DNA of 64,000 nucleotides from Marinilabiliaceae bacterium ANBcel2 (lineage in GTDB: Bacteria > Bacteroidota > Bacteroidia > Bacteroidales > Marinilabiliaceae). How positions within the stretch are numbered: the stretch's first letter is position 1; every line of letters starts with the position of its first letter. A program made the position numbers and the translations under genes. Positions 43,291 through 54,624 of the stretch are shown in pieces. The notes below the pieces were generated by a model. That model was given only the letters and a program-made list of their open reading frames with translations. It was not told the DNA's origin and did not search any database. Location: positions 1 to 64,000 of the forward strand of contig JARULA010000010.1 in the NCBI GenBank assembly GCA_029688995.1, written 5' to 3'.

Positions 43291-45042
43291 ATGCTTATAA
43301 AACTCCTTAATAACCTTACCAATCTTTTCATATCTGAATATGACGATAAAACAGATATGGAAACAAAAATTAAATCTTTGCTTATTAATTTAGGAAGCTT
43401 ATCATTCACAATTATTGTTTTAACCGAAGGAATATGGTCACTGGTCTTAAACAGGGTAGATATTGCCATCCCTTTTTTAGCCTTAAGCATACTTTTAGCG
43501 ACCGGCTATCTCTATTTACGAAAAGGGTCTAATACGCTTCACCAAAATTTTCTTTTAATTATACTATTTATTGCATCAACATTTTTTATAATATTTGGAG
43601 GCAATTCGGGGTTAAGTTTTATATGGGCTGCATTTATCCCATTTTTCGCAACAGCTTTAAGAGGAAGAAAAACAGGAACATACTGGTCAGCTGCAGTATA
43701 CACACTTTTTCTTTTACATTACTACGTTTTTCAATACATAGAAAACTTTTTTCAAAACTACACAATAAGCGATTTTTTAATTTTTACTCTATTTTTTATA
43801 AACTCATTTATAATTGCTTTTGCTTTTCAATTTATACGATCTGAGGTATTACTTGAAAAAGAGAGAATAATTTTAGATACCCAAAATAAAAATAAAGCTC
43901 TGGAAGAGCTTCTTGCAAAACTGTCTCACCAAATAAGAACTCCTTTAAGCAATATTACTGGAATTATTGACATATTAGGAACAACTAATCTTAGCGAACA
44001 GCAAAAAAAATATATAAATACTATTAACACATCTGCAACAAATATTACAAGTGTTGTTAACAACCTTGTAATGACTTCACAATCGGAAGATGCTCATAAC
44101 CAGGAGATCATAAATTTCAATTTATATAATACCATCAACAATGTACTCAGACTCTTTCGTAAAGAGAAAAAAAATGTAAAGTTTGATCTCAACTTAGCTG
44201 CTAACATACCATCACAAATTACCGGGAATAATATTAAAATTAAACAGATACTTCTAAATTTAATAAACAGCTTAATAAATCATAACAAAGAGGATATTCA
44301 ATATATAACTCTTCAGGTATCACGGCTAGAAACTATGCCCGGACAGGTAGAACTGCAATTCATGCTTATTAGTAACTTTATCTATACCGAAAATAGTTTA
44401 CACAGATATAACCCCAGTGAAGATATTTTTAATTACAAGGATTTGGCAAGGTTACATACAAGCCGAATCATCAATATCCTTGATTTAGGGATAACCCAAA
44501 AAATGATAGAGGTAGATGGACACTATTTAAATATCACTCCTAAAAGCAACAAAACTGTTTTTGAGTTTGGTGCATCTTTTAAAACAGCTTCACAAACCTA
44601 TATAGATCCAAATAACAGATTACTAAATAAAAAAGAGGGGACGAAGTTTAAACGAACAGTTAAAATGAGTGATTCGCACATTCTAATTGTGGAGGATAAC
44701 ATAAGTAATCAACAAATTATTCAGCTCTATATAAAAAAGAGTGTAAAAAAGAGTGTTTTTGCATCAAACGGAAAAGAAGCGTTAGAAAAATTTGGAAAAG
44801 CAAAGTATGATCTCATCTTAATGGATATTCAAATGCCTGTAATGGATGGGTATAAAGCAACAAAAAAAATTAGAGAAATTGAAAAGAGTACAAATACAAG
44901 AATCCCTATAATAGCGGTAACTGCTAATGCTTTTCCCGAAGATAAAGAAAAATGTTTAGCTGCCGGGATGGATGATTATATAAGTAAGCCTTTTGAGCCA
45001 GAAGAGCTAATAAAAACCATGAGAAAACATCTCGAAAAATAA
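43291..45042 (+). CDS. Hybrid histidine kinase/response regulator with degenerate ATPase domain
   Basis: 583 residues. Five or six membrane helices in residues about 35-185 form the sensor. The HisKA domain has the phosphoacceptor H213 in KLSHQIRTPLSNITG. The following HATPase region keeps an N-box-like IKIKQILLNLINSL but lacks the DxGxG (G1) and GTGLG (G2) boxes. The C-terminal receiver (about 465-583) is canonical, with ILIVEDN, LILMDIQMPVMDGYKA and ISKPFEPEEL. Without G1/G2 it may not bind ATP, and could act as a phosphotransfer or scaffold protein. Start ATG 43291; no consensus promoter seen. Confidence 0.85.
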   Translation: MLIKLLNNLTNLFISEYDDKTDMETKIKSLLINLGSLSFTIIVLTEGIWSLVLNRVDIAIPFLALSILLATGYLYLRKGSNTLHQNFLLIILFIASTFFIIFGGNSGLSFIWAAFIPFFATALRGRKTGTYWSAAVYTLFLLHYYVFQYIENFFQNYTISDFLIFTLFFINSFIIAFAFQFIRSEVLLEKERIILDTQNKNKALEELLAKLSHQIRTPLSNITGIIDILGTTNLSEQQKKYINTINTSATNITSVVNNLVMTSQSEDAHNQEIINFNLYNTINNVLRLFRKEKKNVKFDLNLAANIPSQITGNNIKIKQILLNLINSLINHNKEDIQYITLQVSRLETMPGQVELQFMLISNFIYTENSLHRYNPSEDIFNYKDLARLHTSRIINILDLGITQKMIEVDGHYLNITPKSNKTVFEFGASFKTASQTYIDPNNRLLNKKEGTKFKRTVKMSDSHILIVEDNISNQQIIQLYIKKSVKKSVFASNGKEALEKFGKAKYDLILMDIQMPVMDGYKATKKIREIEKSTNTRIPIIAVTANAFPEDKEKCLAAGMDDYISKPFEPEELIKTMRKHLEK

Positions 45043-45085
45043 AAGGTTGAAACCATTATAAACAGGTAATTGTTTATTAGCTATT

Positions 45086-48000
45086 TTAGCCCCCATATAA
45101 AGGATTAAAGCCAATTACCATAACATCATCAACCTGCTCATGATCACTCTTCCACTCTTCAAACTTTTGATGAAGAACAGCCTTTTGATCATCTGGACTA
45201 AAAATATGAATATTTAACAAAAGATGTCTAAACCTGCGATATTTAAACTTTTTACCCTCATCACCTCCAAACTGATCGACATATCCATCTGAAAAAAGAT
45301 ATATCATATCCTCCTTTTGAAGATCAATTGGGATTGTTACATAATCAGAGCTGCCGTCACTATTAAGATGACCAATAGGAAGGCGATCGCCACGATATAC
45401 AATTAGCTCATTATCCCTTATAAGATAGAGCCCATTTACAGCTCCGGCAAAATCCATTGTACAACTTTCCCGGTCTATTACACAAAGCGAAATATCCATA
45501 CCATCCTTTACTGTCTCACTGGTAACACTCTCCCCCCTACTATTGCCTACAAGGGTTGAGTTTAACTCATTTGATAATTTACCCAAAATTATACCGGGAT
45601 TATGCTCTTTTTGAACAATAACAATGCTTTTTAAAAGATCCATTCCAATTATAGACATAAATGCACCAGAAACACCATGCCCTGTGCAATCAACGGCAGC
45701 AATAAAAAGCTTACTCCCCTCTTCATGAACCCAGAAAAAATCCCCACTTACCAACTCTTTCGGTCTAAAATAAACAAATGAATGTGGGAAAGTTTTTTGC
45801 ATTACCAACTCATCAGGCAACATAGCTGACTGAATTCTCATTGCATAATGGATGCTATCAGTTAATCTTTGATTTATTAAGGATAGATCTTTTCTCTGAT
45901 TCTCTATTCGAGTTTTGTCACTATTTTTTTCACTAAGGGTTTTATTTGCCTTTTTATAATGTCTGATACGATAATTGACAATCATTTGAATTATAAAAAG
46001 TAAAATTAAAATATAAAAAATATAAGCATAATTACTCATCCATAAAGGGGTATTTACTATTACATGCAAATGATACTCCTGATCACTCCAAACCATATCA
46101 TTATTAGCTGCTACAGCTCTCAAGGTGTATTCACCGGGCATTAGGTTTGCATAACTAATATCATCAACAGCTTTAATCTCTCGCCATCTATCATCATAAC
46201 CATCTAAATATACCTTAAACCTGTTTTGTAAAGGACGACTAAACTCCAAAGCAGCCAAGGAGAAATTAATAACAGTTCCCGGAGAATACTCTATCGAAAT
46301 AGTATCTGGCGAACCTTTCAAAATATCTTCACACTCTCCCCTTCGACAAACAGTTATACTGGTTGCTGCAATTTTAGGAGTATTAGGATTATATCTTATA
46401 GAGTCGGGAAAAATTTTACAAACACCCTCAACACCCCCAAAATAAAGTGCTCCCTTTTTATCTTTAAAAACAGAATTGATATTAAAAAACTGCTTAGGCA
46501 ATCCATCATTATGATCAAATATCCTGCGCTCCCCATCAGATGAGAACATAGCAATACGATCACCTGATGAAATCCATACCGCCCCTCGATCATCTGTAAC
46601 TACCGAAGAGATCGATACATTATCCCATCCATCTACATAATCTATTACAAACTTGCCCTTTTTATCCTCCTCAACAGTAATTAGTCCGGACCGCGTACCA
46701 ATCCACAACACTTCATCATCATCAAAAGTAAGAGACAAAATCTCACTATCTGGATTATTTTTATTCTCAAAAAGAGAAAAAGGTTTTATCTGATTAAGCG
46801 ATCTATCATAATACGCCAATCCGTTTGCACCTCCAATCCATAAAACATTATTATAAGAAAGAGCCAGGCAGTGCACTTTGTTTGATGGTAAAGCGTTATC
46901 ATTTTCAGAGTAGAAATATCCCGAAATATCACCATCAAAATAAGAGAAGAGACCAAAATGAGTGGCAAACCATAAAGTTCCTTCAGAATCTCTTTCTATA
47001 TCATAGATAACATTATTATTAAGAAAATTTTTATACCGGGAACCATCTTCTTGAAAATAATTATCGACATTTCCATAATATGAGTTTAACACCTTTACCC
47101 CACTATTGGTACCTAACCAGATAAGATCTTTATTAAAATCTTTAAAAATAGAGTAAACACCGTCATCTAAATTATTATATGAGGTATTATCAGTTATAAA
47201 ATGCAGAGATCTTTTTGTATTAGAGTCAATAGCATAAAGACCACTATTTTCGGTTCCAAACAAGATTCTGTTGTGATCAAAATCATAATAAACCGATCGG
47301 GTATTGAAAGAGTACAAAGGGGAACTCTCATTATCAGCTTCACCAAAAAAGCTAAACCAATTAGGTAAAGATTCAATTTTAAAGAGTCCGTTAAAACGAG
47401 TTCCTGCCCATATTATTCCGGACTTATCTTCAAAAAGAGTAGTTATTTCATAAGTGAGAATATCACTATTTTGAGATGTTCCATTCTTAACTCTAAAATA
47501 ACCTTTAATATCACTATCAAACTGATATAAACCCATATTAGTGCCCAAATAAACATTGTTATTACCAGTTAAGCATATAGAATTAATAGTAACATTTCTA
47601 TCACTCTTATCAAGTAAAGAAATATCTCTAAAACCCAAAGAGTCATTAAAGGAGTATAATCCTGACCTCCCGCCAATAAGATATTCACCATCACTTATAT
47701 CTACTATATCATAAACTGCATCACGATATATCCCTTCGGCGTCATCAAAAGGATATAATCTTTCAAATACTCTTTGCTCCAGATTAAATCGATTTACACC
47801 ATCTTTGGTTCCAACAATATAAGTTGAATCAGTCTCTTTTTTAACAGGATATCCAAATGAATAGATCTGCTTAAAAAAATTTGTGAAGTGACCATAAGAG
47901 ACAAAATGATTTTTTTCCGGTAAATATCTGCTAAGATAATTTTCTGTTTTTATATATATATCACCCGTTGGTGACATATAAAAACCATAGGCATTCTCTT

Positions 48001-48391
48001 CAGGAAGTGATTCTAACTTATCGGGGTCAAACCTAAACTGAATAAATTCACCACTCTTCCATAAATATACAGATATACCTTTACTTCGGGTTCCAATCCA
48101 TAAATTACCATGTAAATCCTCCTCAATAGCAACAATTTGATTACCAGACAAACCACGATCAAAAGGGTGCTTAGCCCTAAATGTTTTAAAAGAGACACCA
48201 TCATACCTGTTTAAACCATCTTCGGTGCCTATCCATAAAAAACCACGGCTATCCTGAAAAATAACATTAATAAGATTACTTGAAAGTCCCTCGGCAGTGG
48301 AGAATCTCTCGGACACACCAATACCTTTCATCCCGGCAGAAAGAAACAATAACAAAAGCAGTAATGGTAACCCAATAGATATTCTATGCAC
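45086..48391 (-). CDS. Two-component-type propeller sensor with SpoIIE-like phosphatase
   Basis: 1101 residues. Signal peptide, then about 14 Reg_prop repeats (for example SRGFLWIGTEDGLNRYDGVS, GNLWIGTRSKGISVY) making a periplasmic double beta-propeller to about residue 690. A Y_Y_Y domain (NRFKVYLDGYDDRWREI...ANLMPGEYTLRA) and a membrane helix (YAYIFYILILLFIIQMI) follow. A cytoplasmic coiled coil and a PP2C/SpoIIE phosphatase (YFRPKELVSGDFFWV, AVDCTGHGVSGAFMS, YLFSDGYVDQFGG) end the protein. The architecture is common in Bacteroidota; an external ligand would control Ser/Thr dephosphorylation of a partner. It converges on the hybrid kinase gene. Confidence 0.92.
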   Translation of the reverse strand: MHRISIGLPLLLLLLFLSAGMKGIGVSERFSTAEGLSSNLINVIFQDSRGFLWIGTEDGLNRYDGVSFKTFRAKHPFDRGLSGNQIVAIEEDLHGNLWIGTRSKGISVYLWKSGEFIQFRFDPDKLESLPEENAYGFYMSPTGDIYIKTENYLSRYLPEKNHFVSYGHFTNFFKQIYSFGYPVKKETDSTYIVGTKDGVNRFNLEQRVFERLYPFDDAEGIYRDAVYDIVDISDGEYLIGGRSGLYSFNDSLGFRDISLLDKSDRNVTINSICLTGNNNVYLGTNMGLYQFDSDIKGYFRVKNGTSQNSDILTYEITTLFEDKSGIIWAGTRFNGLFKIESLPNWFSFFGEADNESSPLYSFNTRSVYYDFDHNRILFGTENSGLYAIDSNTKRSLHFITDNTSYNNLDDGVYSIFKDFNKDLIWLGTNSGVKVLNSYYGNVDNYFQEDGSRYKNFLNNNVIYDIERDSEGTLWFATHFGLFSYFDGDISGYFYSENDNALPSNKVHCLALSYNNVLWIGGANGLAYYDRSLNQIKPFSLFENKNNPDSEILSLTFDDDEVLWIGTRSGLITVEEDKKGKFVIDYVDGWDNVSISSVVTDDRGAVWISSGDRIAMFSSDGERRIFDHNDGLPKQFFNINSVFKDKKGALYFGGVEGVCKIFPDSIRYNPNTPKIAATSITVCRRGECEDILKGSPDTISIEYSPGTVINFSLAALEFSRPLQNRFKVYLDGYDDRWREIKAVDDISYANLMPGEYTLRAVAANNDMVWSDQEYHLHVIVNTPLWMSNYAYIFYILILLFIIQMIVNYRIRHYKKANKTLSEKNSDKTRIENQRKDLSLINQRLTDSIHYAMRIQSAMLPDELVMQKTFPHSFVYFRPKELVSGDFFWVHEEGSKLFIAAVDCTGHGVSGAFMSIIGMDLLKSIVIVQKEHNPGIILGKLSNELNSTLVGNSRGESVTSETVKDGMDISLCVIDRESCTMDFAGAVNGLYLIRDNELIVYRGDRLPIGHLNSDGSSDYVTIPIDLQKEDMIYLFSDGYVDQFGGDEGKKFKYRRFRHLLLNIHIFSPDDQKAVLHQKFEEWKSDHEQVDDVMVIGFNPLYGG

Positions 48392-48426
48392 TCTAAAAAT
48401 GGTTTAAGATGGTGGCCTCTCGTTAC

Positions 48427-48458
48427 CAAATGTATCGAAAAAAAGAGTAAAGTACAAA
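48427..48458 (-). promoter_or_regulatory. Promoter of the propeller-SpoIIE gene
   Basis: On the minus strand TTTG (48455-48458), 20 bp, TACATTTG (48427-48434); both match the Bacteroidota consensus. It lies 36 bases before the start codon. Confidence 0.7.
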
Positions 48459-48521
48459 CGAAAAATAGAGGTTAACTAATTAAATATCATCTCCTCTAAG
48501 CCATAATTTATATATTACTAA

Positions 48522-48554
48522 AAAAGGCCGCTTAATTATTAAAAGCGACCTTTT
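48522..48554 (-). terminator. Terminator of eno
   Basis: AAAAGGCCGCTT and AAGCGACCTTTT form an 11-pair stem with one mismatch, with a T-run on the minus strand. It follows the eno stop by about 20 bp. Confidence 0.78.
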
Positions 48555-48574
48555 CTATAAATATCAAATACAAT

Positions 48575-49924
<1,350 letters not shown>

Positions 49925-49993
49925 TTACTAACTAATTGTAAATAAAGCAACAAAATAGACCATATTAGTTATTCAGGTCAAATTATCATTACT

Positions 49994-50032
49994 GAAAAAA
50001 AGGATAAAGCCTGTACGTCTTTATCCTTTTTC
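49994..50032. terminator. Terminator at the end of the ribosomal protein cluster
   Basis: GAAAAA-AGGATAAAG and CTTTATCCTTTTTC form a long A/T-flanked stem with loop CCTGTACGT. On the minus strand it is followed by seven T. It lies 50 bp after rplQ and works in either direction. Confidence 0.88.
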
Positions 50033-50079
50033 ATAAAAAAGTTAGTATAACAATTCAGGCTACTTTTAACCTTTTTAGT

Positions 50080-50649
50080 TTACTCTTCCTTTTTAGAAGA
50101 TTGAGAATCATCCCCGTCACTATTATCAGCAGGAGCTGCATCTTCATTTAAAGATTCAGAAGCACTACCCTCTTGCGATACAGCAGCTTCAGTAACAACC
50201 TCAGAGCTGGATTTTTTTCTGGATCGACGACCTCTACGAGTCTTTTTCTTCTCGCCAGATTCGGCAGTTCCACCCGTTGGTAACATATTCTCATTATAAT
50301 CTACCAACTCTATATAGCACATCTCAGCAGCATCACCAACACGATTACCTAACTTCAAAATACGTGTATATCCTCCCGGACGATCAGCAACTTTTTGAGC
50401 AATTTCTCTAAAAAGTTCAGATACCGCATATTTATCCTGAAGGTGAGCAAAAACCATTCTACGTGAATGTGTAGTATCATTCTTAGAGCGGGTAATTAAT
50501 GGTTCTATATACATTCTGAGCGCTTTAGCCTTAGCCACTGTAGTTCTAATACGCTTATGCATTATAAGAGATGATGCCATGTTAGATAACATCGCTCTTC
50601 TATGTGAACTTGTACGACTCAGATGATTAAATTTCTTTCTATGTCTCAT
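50080..50649 (-). CDS. rplQ: 50S ribosomal protein L17 with extended acidic tail
   Basis: 189 residues. The L17 core is [20 protein letters not shown] to about residue 128, with [12 protein letters not shown] and [19 protein letters not shown]. The last 60 residues are a low-complexity tail, first basic ([16 protein letters not shown]) then Ser/Glu/Asp rich. Long tails on L17 are common in Bacteroidota. Last gene of the cluster, 6 bp after rpoA. Confidence 0.96.
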   Translation of the reverse strand: MRHRKKFNHLSRTSSHRRAMLSNMASSLIMHKRIRTTVAKAKALRMYIEPLITRSKNDTTHSRRMVFAHLQDKYAVSELFREIAQKVADRPGGYTRILKLGNRVGDAAEMCYIELVDYNENMLPTGGTAESGEKKKTRRGRRSRKKSSSEVVTEAAVSQEGSASESLNEDAAPADNSDGDDSQSSKKEE

Positions 50650-50655
50650 CGTTAA

Positions 50656-51648
50656 TTATTCCTTGTCTAATTTATACTTAGAAATATCCATACCGAAAGT
50701 CAGATTAAGATTATTTAAAAGATCATCTAACTCGGTTAAAGATTTCTTACCAAAGTTCCTGAATTTAAGTAAATCGTTACGATTATACTGCACCAGTTCT
50801 CCCAAAGTCTCGACATCTGCAGCCTTAAGACAGTTAAGAGCCCTTACCGATAGATCTAAATCAACAAGTTTACTCTTAAGCAACTGACGCATATGAAGTA
50901 CCTCCTCATCAAACTCCTCGTTATCAGTTTTATCATCGGAGTCAAGAGTAATTTTTTCATCAGAGAACAACATAAAGTGATATATAAGAATTTTAGCCGC
51001 CTCTTTAAGGGCATCCTTGGGATGAATAGAGCCATCGGTGGAAATCTCAAAAATGAGTTTTTCATAATCGGTCTTCTGTTCTACCCTGTAATTCTCAATA
51101 TCATATTTCACATTACGAATAGGAGTATATATCGAATCCACGGCAATAGTTCCAAACTCTTGATCGGCAGATCGGTTCTCCTCTGAAGGAACATACCCTC
51201 TTCCTTTATCTATCGTAATAGTCATCTGAAGATCTACTTCAGGATTAAGACGTGCAATTACCAGGTCGGGATTTAACACCTTAAAGTTGGTCATTGCACC
51301 ATCAAACTCTCCGGCCAGAAATTGTTCTTTTCCGGACACTTTAACTGTAACAGTCTCAGAATCATTCTCTTCTACTATATTCTTAAATCTAATCTGTTTA
51401 AGATTTAAAATAATCTCAGTTATATCATCAACAACTCCAGGTATACTCGAGAATTCATGATCAACACCTTCGATTTTTACAGTAGTAATTGCATATCCTT
51501 CAAGAGAAGATAGCAGAATTCTTCTTAAGGCATTCCCAACAGTTATACCATACCCCGGCTCTAGTGGACGAAATTCAAAACGACCGAATTTGTCATCTGC
51601 ATCAAGCATGATGACCTTATCTGGTTTTTGGAACGCTAATATTGCCAT
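50656..51648 (-). CDS. rpoA: DNA-directed RNA polymerase subunit alpha
   Basis: 330 residues. N-terminal assembly domain ([39 protein letters not shown]) to about 230, an acidic linker ([14 protein letters not shown]), and the C-terminal DNA-contacting domain ([34 protein letters not shown]). Placed between rpsD and rplQ as in most bacteria. Confidence 0.98.
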   Translation of the reverse strand: MAILAFQKPDKVIMLDADDKFGRFEFRPLEPGYGITVGNALRRILLSSLEGYAITTVKIEGVDHEFSSIPGVVDDITEIILNLKQIRFKNIVEENDSETVTVKVSGKEQFLAGEFDGAMTNFKVLNPDLVIARLNPEVDLQMTITIDKGRGYVPSEENRSADQEFGTIAVDSIYTPIRNVKYDIENYRVEQKTDYEKLIFEISTDGSIHPKDALKEAAKILIYHFMLFSDEKITLDSDDKTDNEEFDEEVLHMRQLLKSKLVDLDLSVRALNCLKAADVETLGELVQYNRNDLLKFRNFGKKSLTELDDLLNNLNLTFGMDISKYKLDKE

Positions 51649-51657
51649 AAGAATAAA

Positions 51658-52263
51658 TTATTTAGAATATAACTCTACAATCAATTGCTCTTTAATATTT
51701 TCCGGGATCTCTGATCTTTCAGGAGCGTTCATAAATTTTCCACTCATTGTTTCACGATCCCACTCTAGCCATGAATACTTATGAACATTAGAAGTATCAA
51801 GAGCTGAGTTAATTGCTTCAATAGATTTAGATTTCTCCCTGACACCAATAATTTGTCCGGCCTTAACTGAGTAAGAAGGGATATTAACTATTTCACCGTC
51901 AACGGTAATGTGGCGGTGAGATACCAATTGTCTTGCTCCTGAGCGTGTAGGTGCAAGTCCGAGGCGATAAACAACGTTATCAAGTCTTGATTCAAGCAAG
52001 ATGATAAGGTTTTCACCGGTAATACCATGACTACGATTAGCTTTATCAAAAAGATTGCGAAACTGCTTTTCCAATACACCATACATGTATTTTACTTTCT
52101 GCTTCTCTTTTAACTGCTGACCATACTCACTGGTCTTTCTCCGACGATTTTGTCCATGCTGACCTGGAGGATAGTTCTTTTTTTCAAAATATTTGTCGGG
52201 ACCATAAATAGGCTCCCCGAATTTTCTTGAGATTTTAGTTTTTGGACCAATATATCTAGCCAT
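51658..52263 (-). CDS. rpsD: 30S ribosomal protein S4
   Basis: 201 residues. Starts [20 protein letters not shown]. The S4 RNA-binding fold is [20 protein letters not shown] with [20 protein letters not shown]. No zinc cysteines, so the C-minus form. It lies 10 bp before rpoA and after a 145-bp gap from rpsK that may hold its own control site. Confidence 0.98.
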   Translation of the reverse strand: MARYIGPKTKISRKFGEPIYGPDKYFEKKNYPPGQHGQNRRRKTSEYGQQLKEKQKVKYMYGVLEKQFRNLFDKANRSHGITGENLIILLESRLDNVVYRLGLAPTRSGARQLVSHRHITVDGEIVNIPSYSVKAGQIIGVREKSKSIEAINSALDTSNVHKYSWLEWDRETMSGKFMNAPERSEIPENIKEQLIVELYSK

Positions 52264-52408
52264 TCTACTAAATTTTTGATTTTAAATTTTTGATTTTAAA
52301 AATTGAATATGACAGCCGCAAGATTATAGATAGGAAGGTTGAAGAATATAACCAACCACTATTCAAAATTCAAATCAAAAACTTATGGTTAATAACTAGT
52401 TAAATAAA
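52264..52408 (-). promoter_or_regulatory. rpsK-rpsD spacer with tandem repeat and hairpin
   Basis: The 145-bp gap is large for this cluster. It holds a perfect 14-bp tandem repeat (TAAATTTTTGATTT at 52269-52282 and 52283-52296) just before the rpsD start and a small hairpin with GGTT/AACC arms near 52338-52356. S4 is a known translational autoregulator in other bacteria, so a leader control site is possible; no direct evidence. Confidence 0.35.
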
Positions 52409-52798
52409 TCAGACTCTTCTACGTTTTGGTGGTCTGCAACCATTATGAGGCATTGGTGTTACATCAACAATTTCTGTAACCTCTACTCCCGAAGAGTGAA
52501 GAGATCTGATAGCTGATTCACGACCATTACCGGGTCCTTTTACATAGACTTTAACTTTTCTAAGTCCAAGCTCATAAGCAACTTTTGCGCAATCCGCAGC
52601 TGCAATCTGAGCAGCATAAGGGGTGTTCTTTTTAGATCCCCTAAATCCCATTTTACCGGCACTGGACCATGAGATTACCTGTCCGTTAGCATTTGTAAGG
52701 CTAATAAGGATATTATTGAACGACGAATGAATATGCGCCTGTCCAATGGCATCAACCTTAACAGTTTTCTTCTTTTGTGCTCCAACCTTTTTTGCCAT
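52409..52798 (-). CDS. rpsK: 30S ribosomal protein S11
   Basis: 129 residues from [12 protein letters not shown] (an upstream start would add three residues). Conserved [34 protein letters not shown] and the end [17 protein letters not shown]. It sits in the 30S platform near the mRNA exit. Four bases separate the upstream reading frame from rpsM. Confidence 0.98.
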   Translation of the reverse strand: MAKKVGAQKKKTVKVDAIGQAHIHSSFNNILISLTNANGQVISWSSAGKMGFRGSKKNTPYAAQIAAADCAKVAYELGLRKVKVYVKGPGNGRESAIRSLHSSGVEVTEIVDVTPMPHNGCRPPKRRRV

Positions 52799-52810
52799 GT
52801 TCAACAATTA

Positions 52811-53188
52811 TTATTTAGTAGCTTTCTTTTTGTTAGCAACAGTTTTCTTTTTACCTTTTCTGGTTCGTGAGTTATTCTTGGTTGCCTGTCCTCTAACCGG
52901 AAGACCTATTCGATGACGTATTCCACGATAACAGCCTACATCCATCAAGCGTTTAATGTTGAGCTGCACCTCTGATCGAAGTTCTCCTTCAGTTCTAACA
53001 TTTGATCCAATATACTCACGTATAGAGGTAATGTCCTGATCATTCCAATCTTTAACTTTTTTATTAACATCCACACCGGCTGATTTAAGAATAGAGGTAG
53101 CTTTACTTCTTCCTATTCCATAAATATAGGTAAGTGCAATCTCTCCTCTTTTATTTACCGGGATGTCTACTCCTGCAATTCTTGCCAT
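52811..53188 (-). CDS. rpsM: 30S ribosomal protein S13
   Basis: 125 residues. [20 protein letters not shown], the helix-turn pattern [14 protein letters not shown] and the basic tail [17 protein letters not shown]. It contacts the P-site tRNA and the subunit bridge. Typical length and order after rpmJ. Confidence 0.98.
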   Translation of the reverse strand: MARIAGVDIPVNKRGEIALTYIYGIGRSKATSILKSAGVDVNKKVKDWNDQDITSIREYIGSNVRTEGELRSEVQLNIKRLMDVGCYRGIRHRIGLPVRGQATKNNSRTRKGKKKTVANKKKATK

Positions 53189-53200
53189 ATTCGAAATATT

Positions 53201-53317
53201 TTATCCTTGACGTTGTTTAAACTTTGGATTCTTTTTATTAATCACATACAAACGTCCTTTTCGGCGCACTATCTTGCAATCCGAACTACGTTTTTTTACT
53301 GATGCTCTAACTTTCAT
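53201..53317 (-). CDS. rpmJ: 50S ribosomal protein L36
   Basis: A 38-residue gene on the minus strand: [20 protein letters not shown] followed by [18 protein letters not shown]. Only one of the zinc-ribbon cysteines is left (position 14, SDCK) and the histidine is missing, so this is a C-minus L36. It lies 12 bp upstream of rpsM, with a predicted promoter about 130 bp before it. Confidence 0.95.
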   Translation of the reverse strand: MKVRASVKKRSSDCKIVRRKGRLYVINKKNPKFKQRQG

Positions 53318-53447
53318 TTGAAAATATTTTATTTAAGTTATTGGGCAAATGGAACTTGCATAAATTGATATTGACATACCCCTTTGTGAGTCACTTACAA
53401 TTATGCACGTTTCATATATTAATTTTTTGTTTGTTTAGTTAGCGTAC

Positions 53448-53455
53448 AAAATTAG
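53448..53455 (-). promoter_or_regulatory. Predicted internal promoter for rpmJ-rpsM-rpsK-rpsD-rpoA-rplQ
   Basis: On the minus strand TAATTTTG fits TAnnTTTG. It lies in the 267-bp gap between infA and rpmJ, the largest gap of the cluster, which otherwise shows no gene. Confidence 0.45.
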
Positions 53456-53584
53456 TATAAAAAATTCATATATATCATATTCTTATGAACTTCAATTAAT
53501 TATTCATGCTTTATCTATATGAATTCTATCTAAAAGTTATTAAACCTGCCTAATTTCAAAAAGCGCATATAAATAATAGATAAA

Positions 53585-53803
53585 CTACTTATATCGATAA
53601 CTAATACGTCCTTTGCTCAAATCATAAGGTGACATTTCAACCTTAACTCTGTCTCCGGGCAAAATTTTAATATAGTGCATACGCATTTTACCGGAAATAT
53701 GGGCTGTAATAATATGCCCATTCTCCAATTCCACTCTAAACATAGCATTCGATAATGCTTCAACTATAACTCCATCTTGCTCTATTGAGGCTTGTTTGGC
53801 CAT
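53585..53803 (-). CDS. infA: Translation initiation factor IF-1
   Basis: 72 residues, one OB fold: [40 protein letters not shown] and [20 protein letters not shown]. It blocks the A site during initiation. It follows map by 21 bp. Confidence 0.98.
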   Translation of the reverse strand: MAKQASIEQDGVIVEALSNAMFRVELENGHIITAHISGKMRMHYIKILPGDRVKVEMSPYDLSKGRISYRYK

Positions 53804-53824
53804 AAATCAATAATTTTAAAGATT

Positions 53825-54604
53825 TTAAGACTGCAAAGTTAATACTTCTTCTACAAATTTAAAACTGGATAAAATATCAGCTTCACTTTTACCAACTGCA
53901 ACTGTATGCTCATAATGTGCAGAAACACCTTTATCAGCAGTTTGAACAGTCCAGTTATCATCTCCAATGACAATTTCCTTCTTTCCTAAATTAATCATAG
54001 GCTCAATAGCTATGACCATTCCCTGTTGAAGTTTAGTGCCATATCCTCTTCGTCCATAATTCGGAACTTCAGGAGCTTCGTGCAAACTTTTGCCGATACC
54101 ATGCCCAACCATCTCTCTAACTACAGAATAGCCATGCGACTCACAATGATTTTGAATAGCATAGCCAATATCTCCAATTCGGTTACCATGACGTGCTGCT
54201 TCTATCCCTTTATAGAGAGCCTCTTTTGTAGTCTTCAATAACTTTTTAATATCAAAATTAACCTCGCCTATTTCAAAAGTATAAGCACAATCTCCATAAA
54301 AACCATTCAATAATACTCCACAATCAACTGAGACAACATCACCCTCTTTTAACGGATCATCATTGGGGATACCATGAACAACATTATCATTAACAGAGGT
54401 ACAGAGAGTATTGGGGAATCCTTGATAATCAAGAAACCCGGGAACTCCTTTATTATCTCTAATATAGGTCTCTGCAATCTTATCCAGCTCAAGTGTAGTA
54501 ACTCCTGGTTTAATCGCTTTAGCAACCTCTCCAAGAGTTCTACCTACTAACTGGTTACTCAATCTTATTAACTCTATCTCTTCGTCTGTCTTTAAGTAAA
54601 TCAT
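53825..54604 (-). CDS. map: Methionine aminopeptidase, type I
   Basis: 259 residues. Metal ligands of the pita-bread fold: VSVDCGVLLNGFYGDCAYTF (two D), GHGIGKSLHEAP (H), MVIAIEPMI (E) and YEHTVAV with the last E region. It removes the starter methionine. Encoded between secY and infA as in many Bacteroidota. Confidence 0.97.
   Translation of the reverse strand: MIYLKTDEEIELIRLSNQLVGRTLGEVAKAIKPGVTTLELDKIAETYIRDNKGVPGFLDYQGFPNTLCTSVNDNVVHGIPNDDPLKEGDVVSVDCGVLLNGFYGDCAYTFEIGEVNFDIKKLLKTTKEALYKGIEAARHGNRIGDIGYAIQNHCESHGYSVVREMVGHGIGKSLHEAPEVPNYGRRGYGTKLQQGMVIAIEPMINLGKKEIVIGDDNWTVQTADKGVSAHYEHTVAVGKSEADILSSFKFVEEVLTLQS
53834..53841 (-). promoter_or_regulatory. Possible -7 element for infA inside the end of map
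   Basis: On the minus strand TAACTTTG fits TAnnTTTG, about 30 bases before the infA ATG. It could be chance, as it is inside coding sequence. Confidence 0.3.
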
Positions 54605-54624
54605 ACCTATAATTAATTCAACTC

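Noticed and set aside
45086-48391. The propeller sensor as a hybrid histidine kinase of the usual Bacteroidota type
   Set aside because: No HisKA, ATPase or receiver domain follows the membrane helix. The C-terminus is clearly a SpoIIE-type phosphatase.
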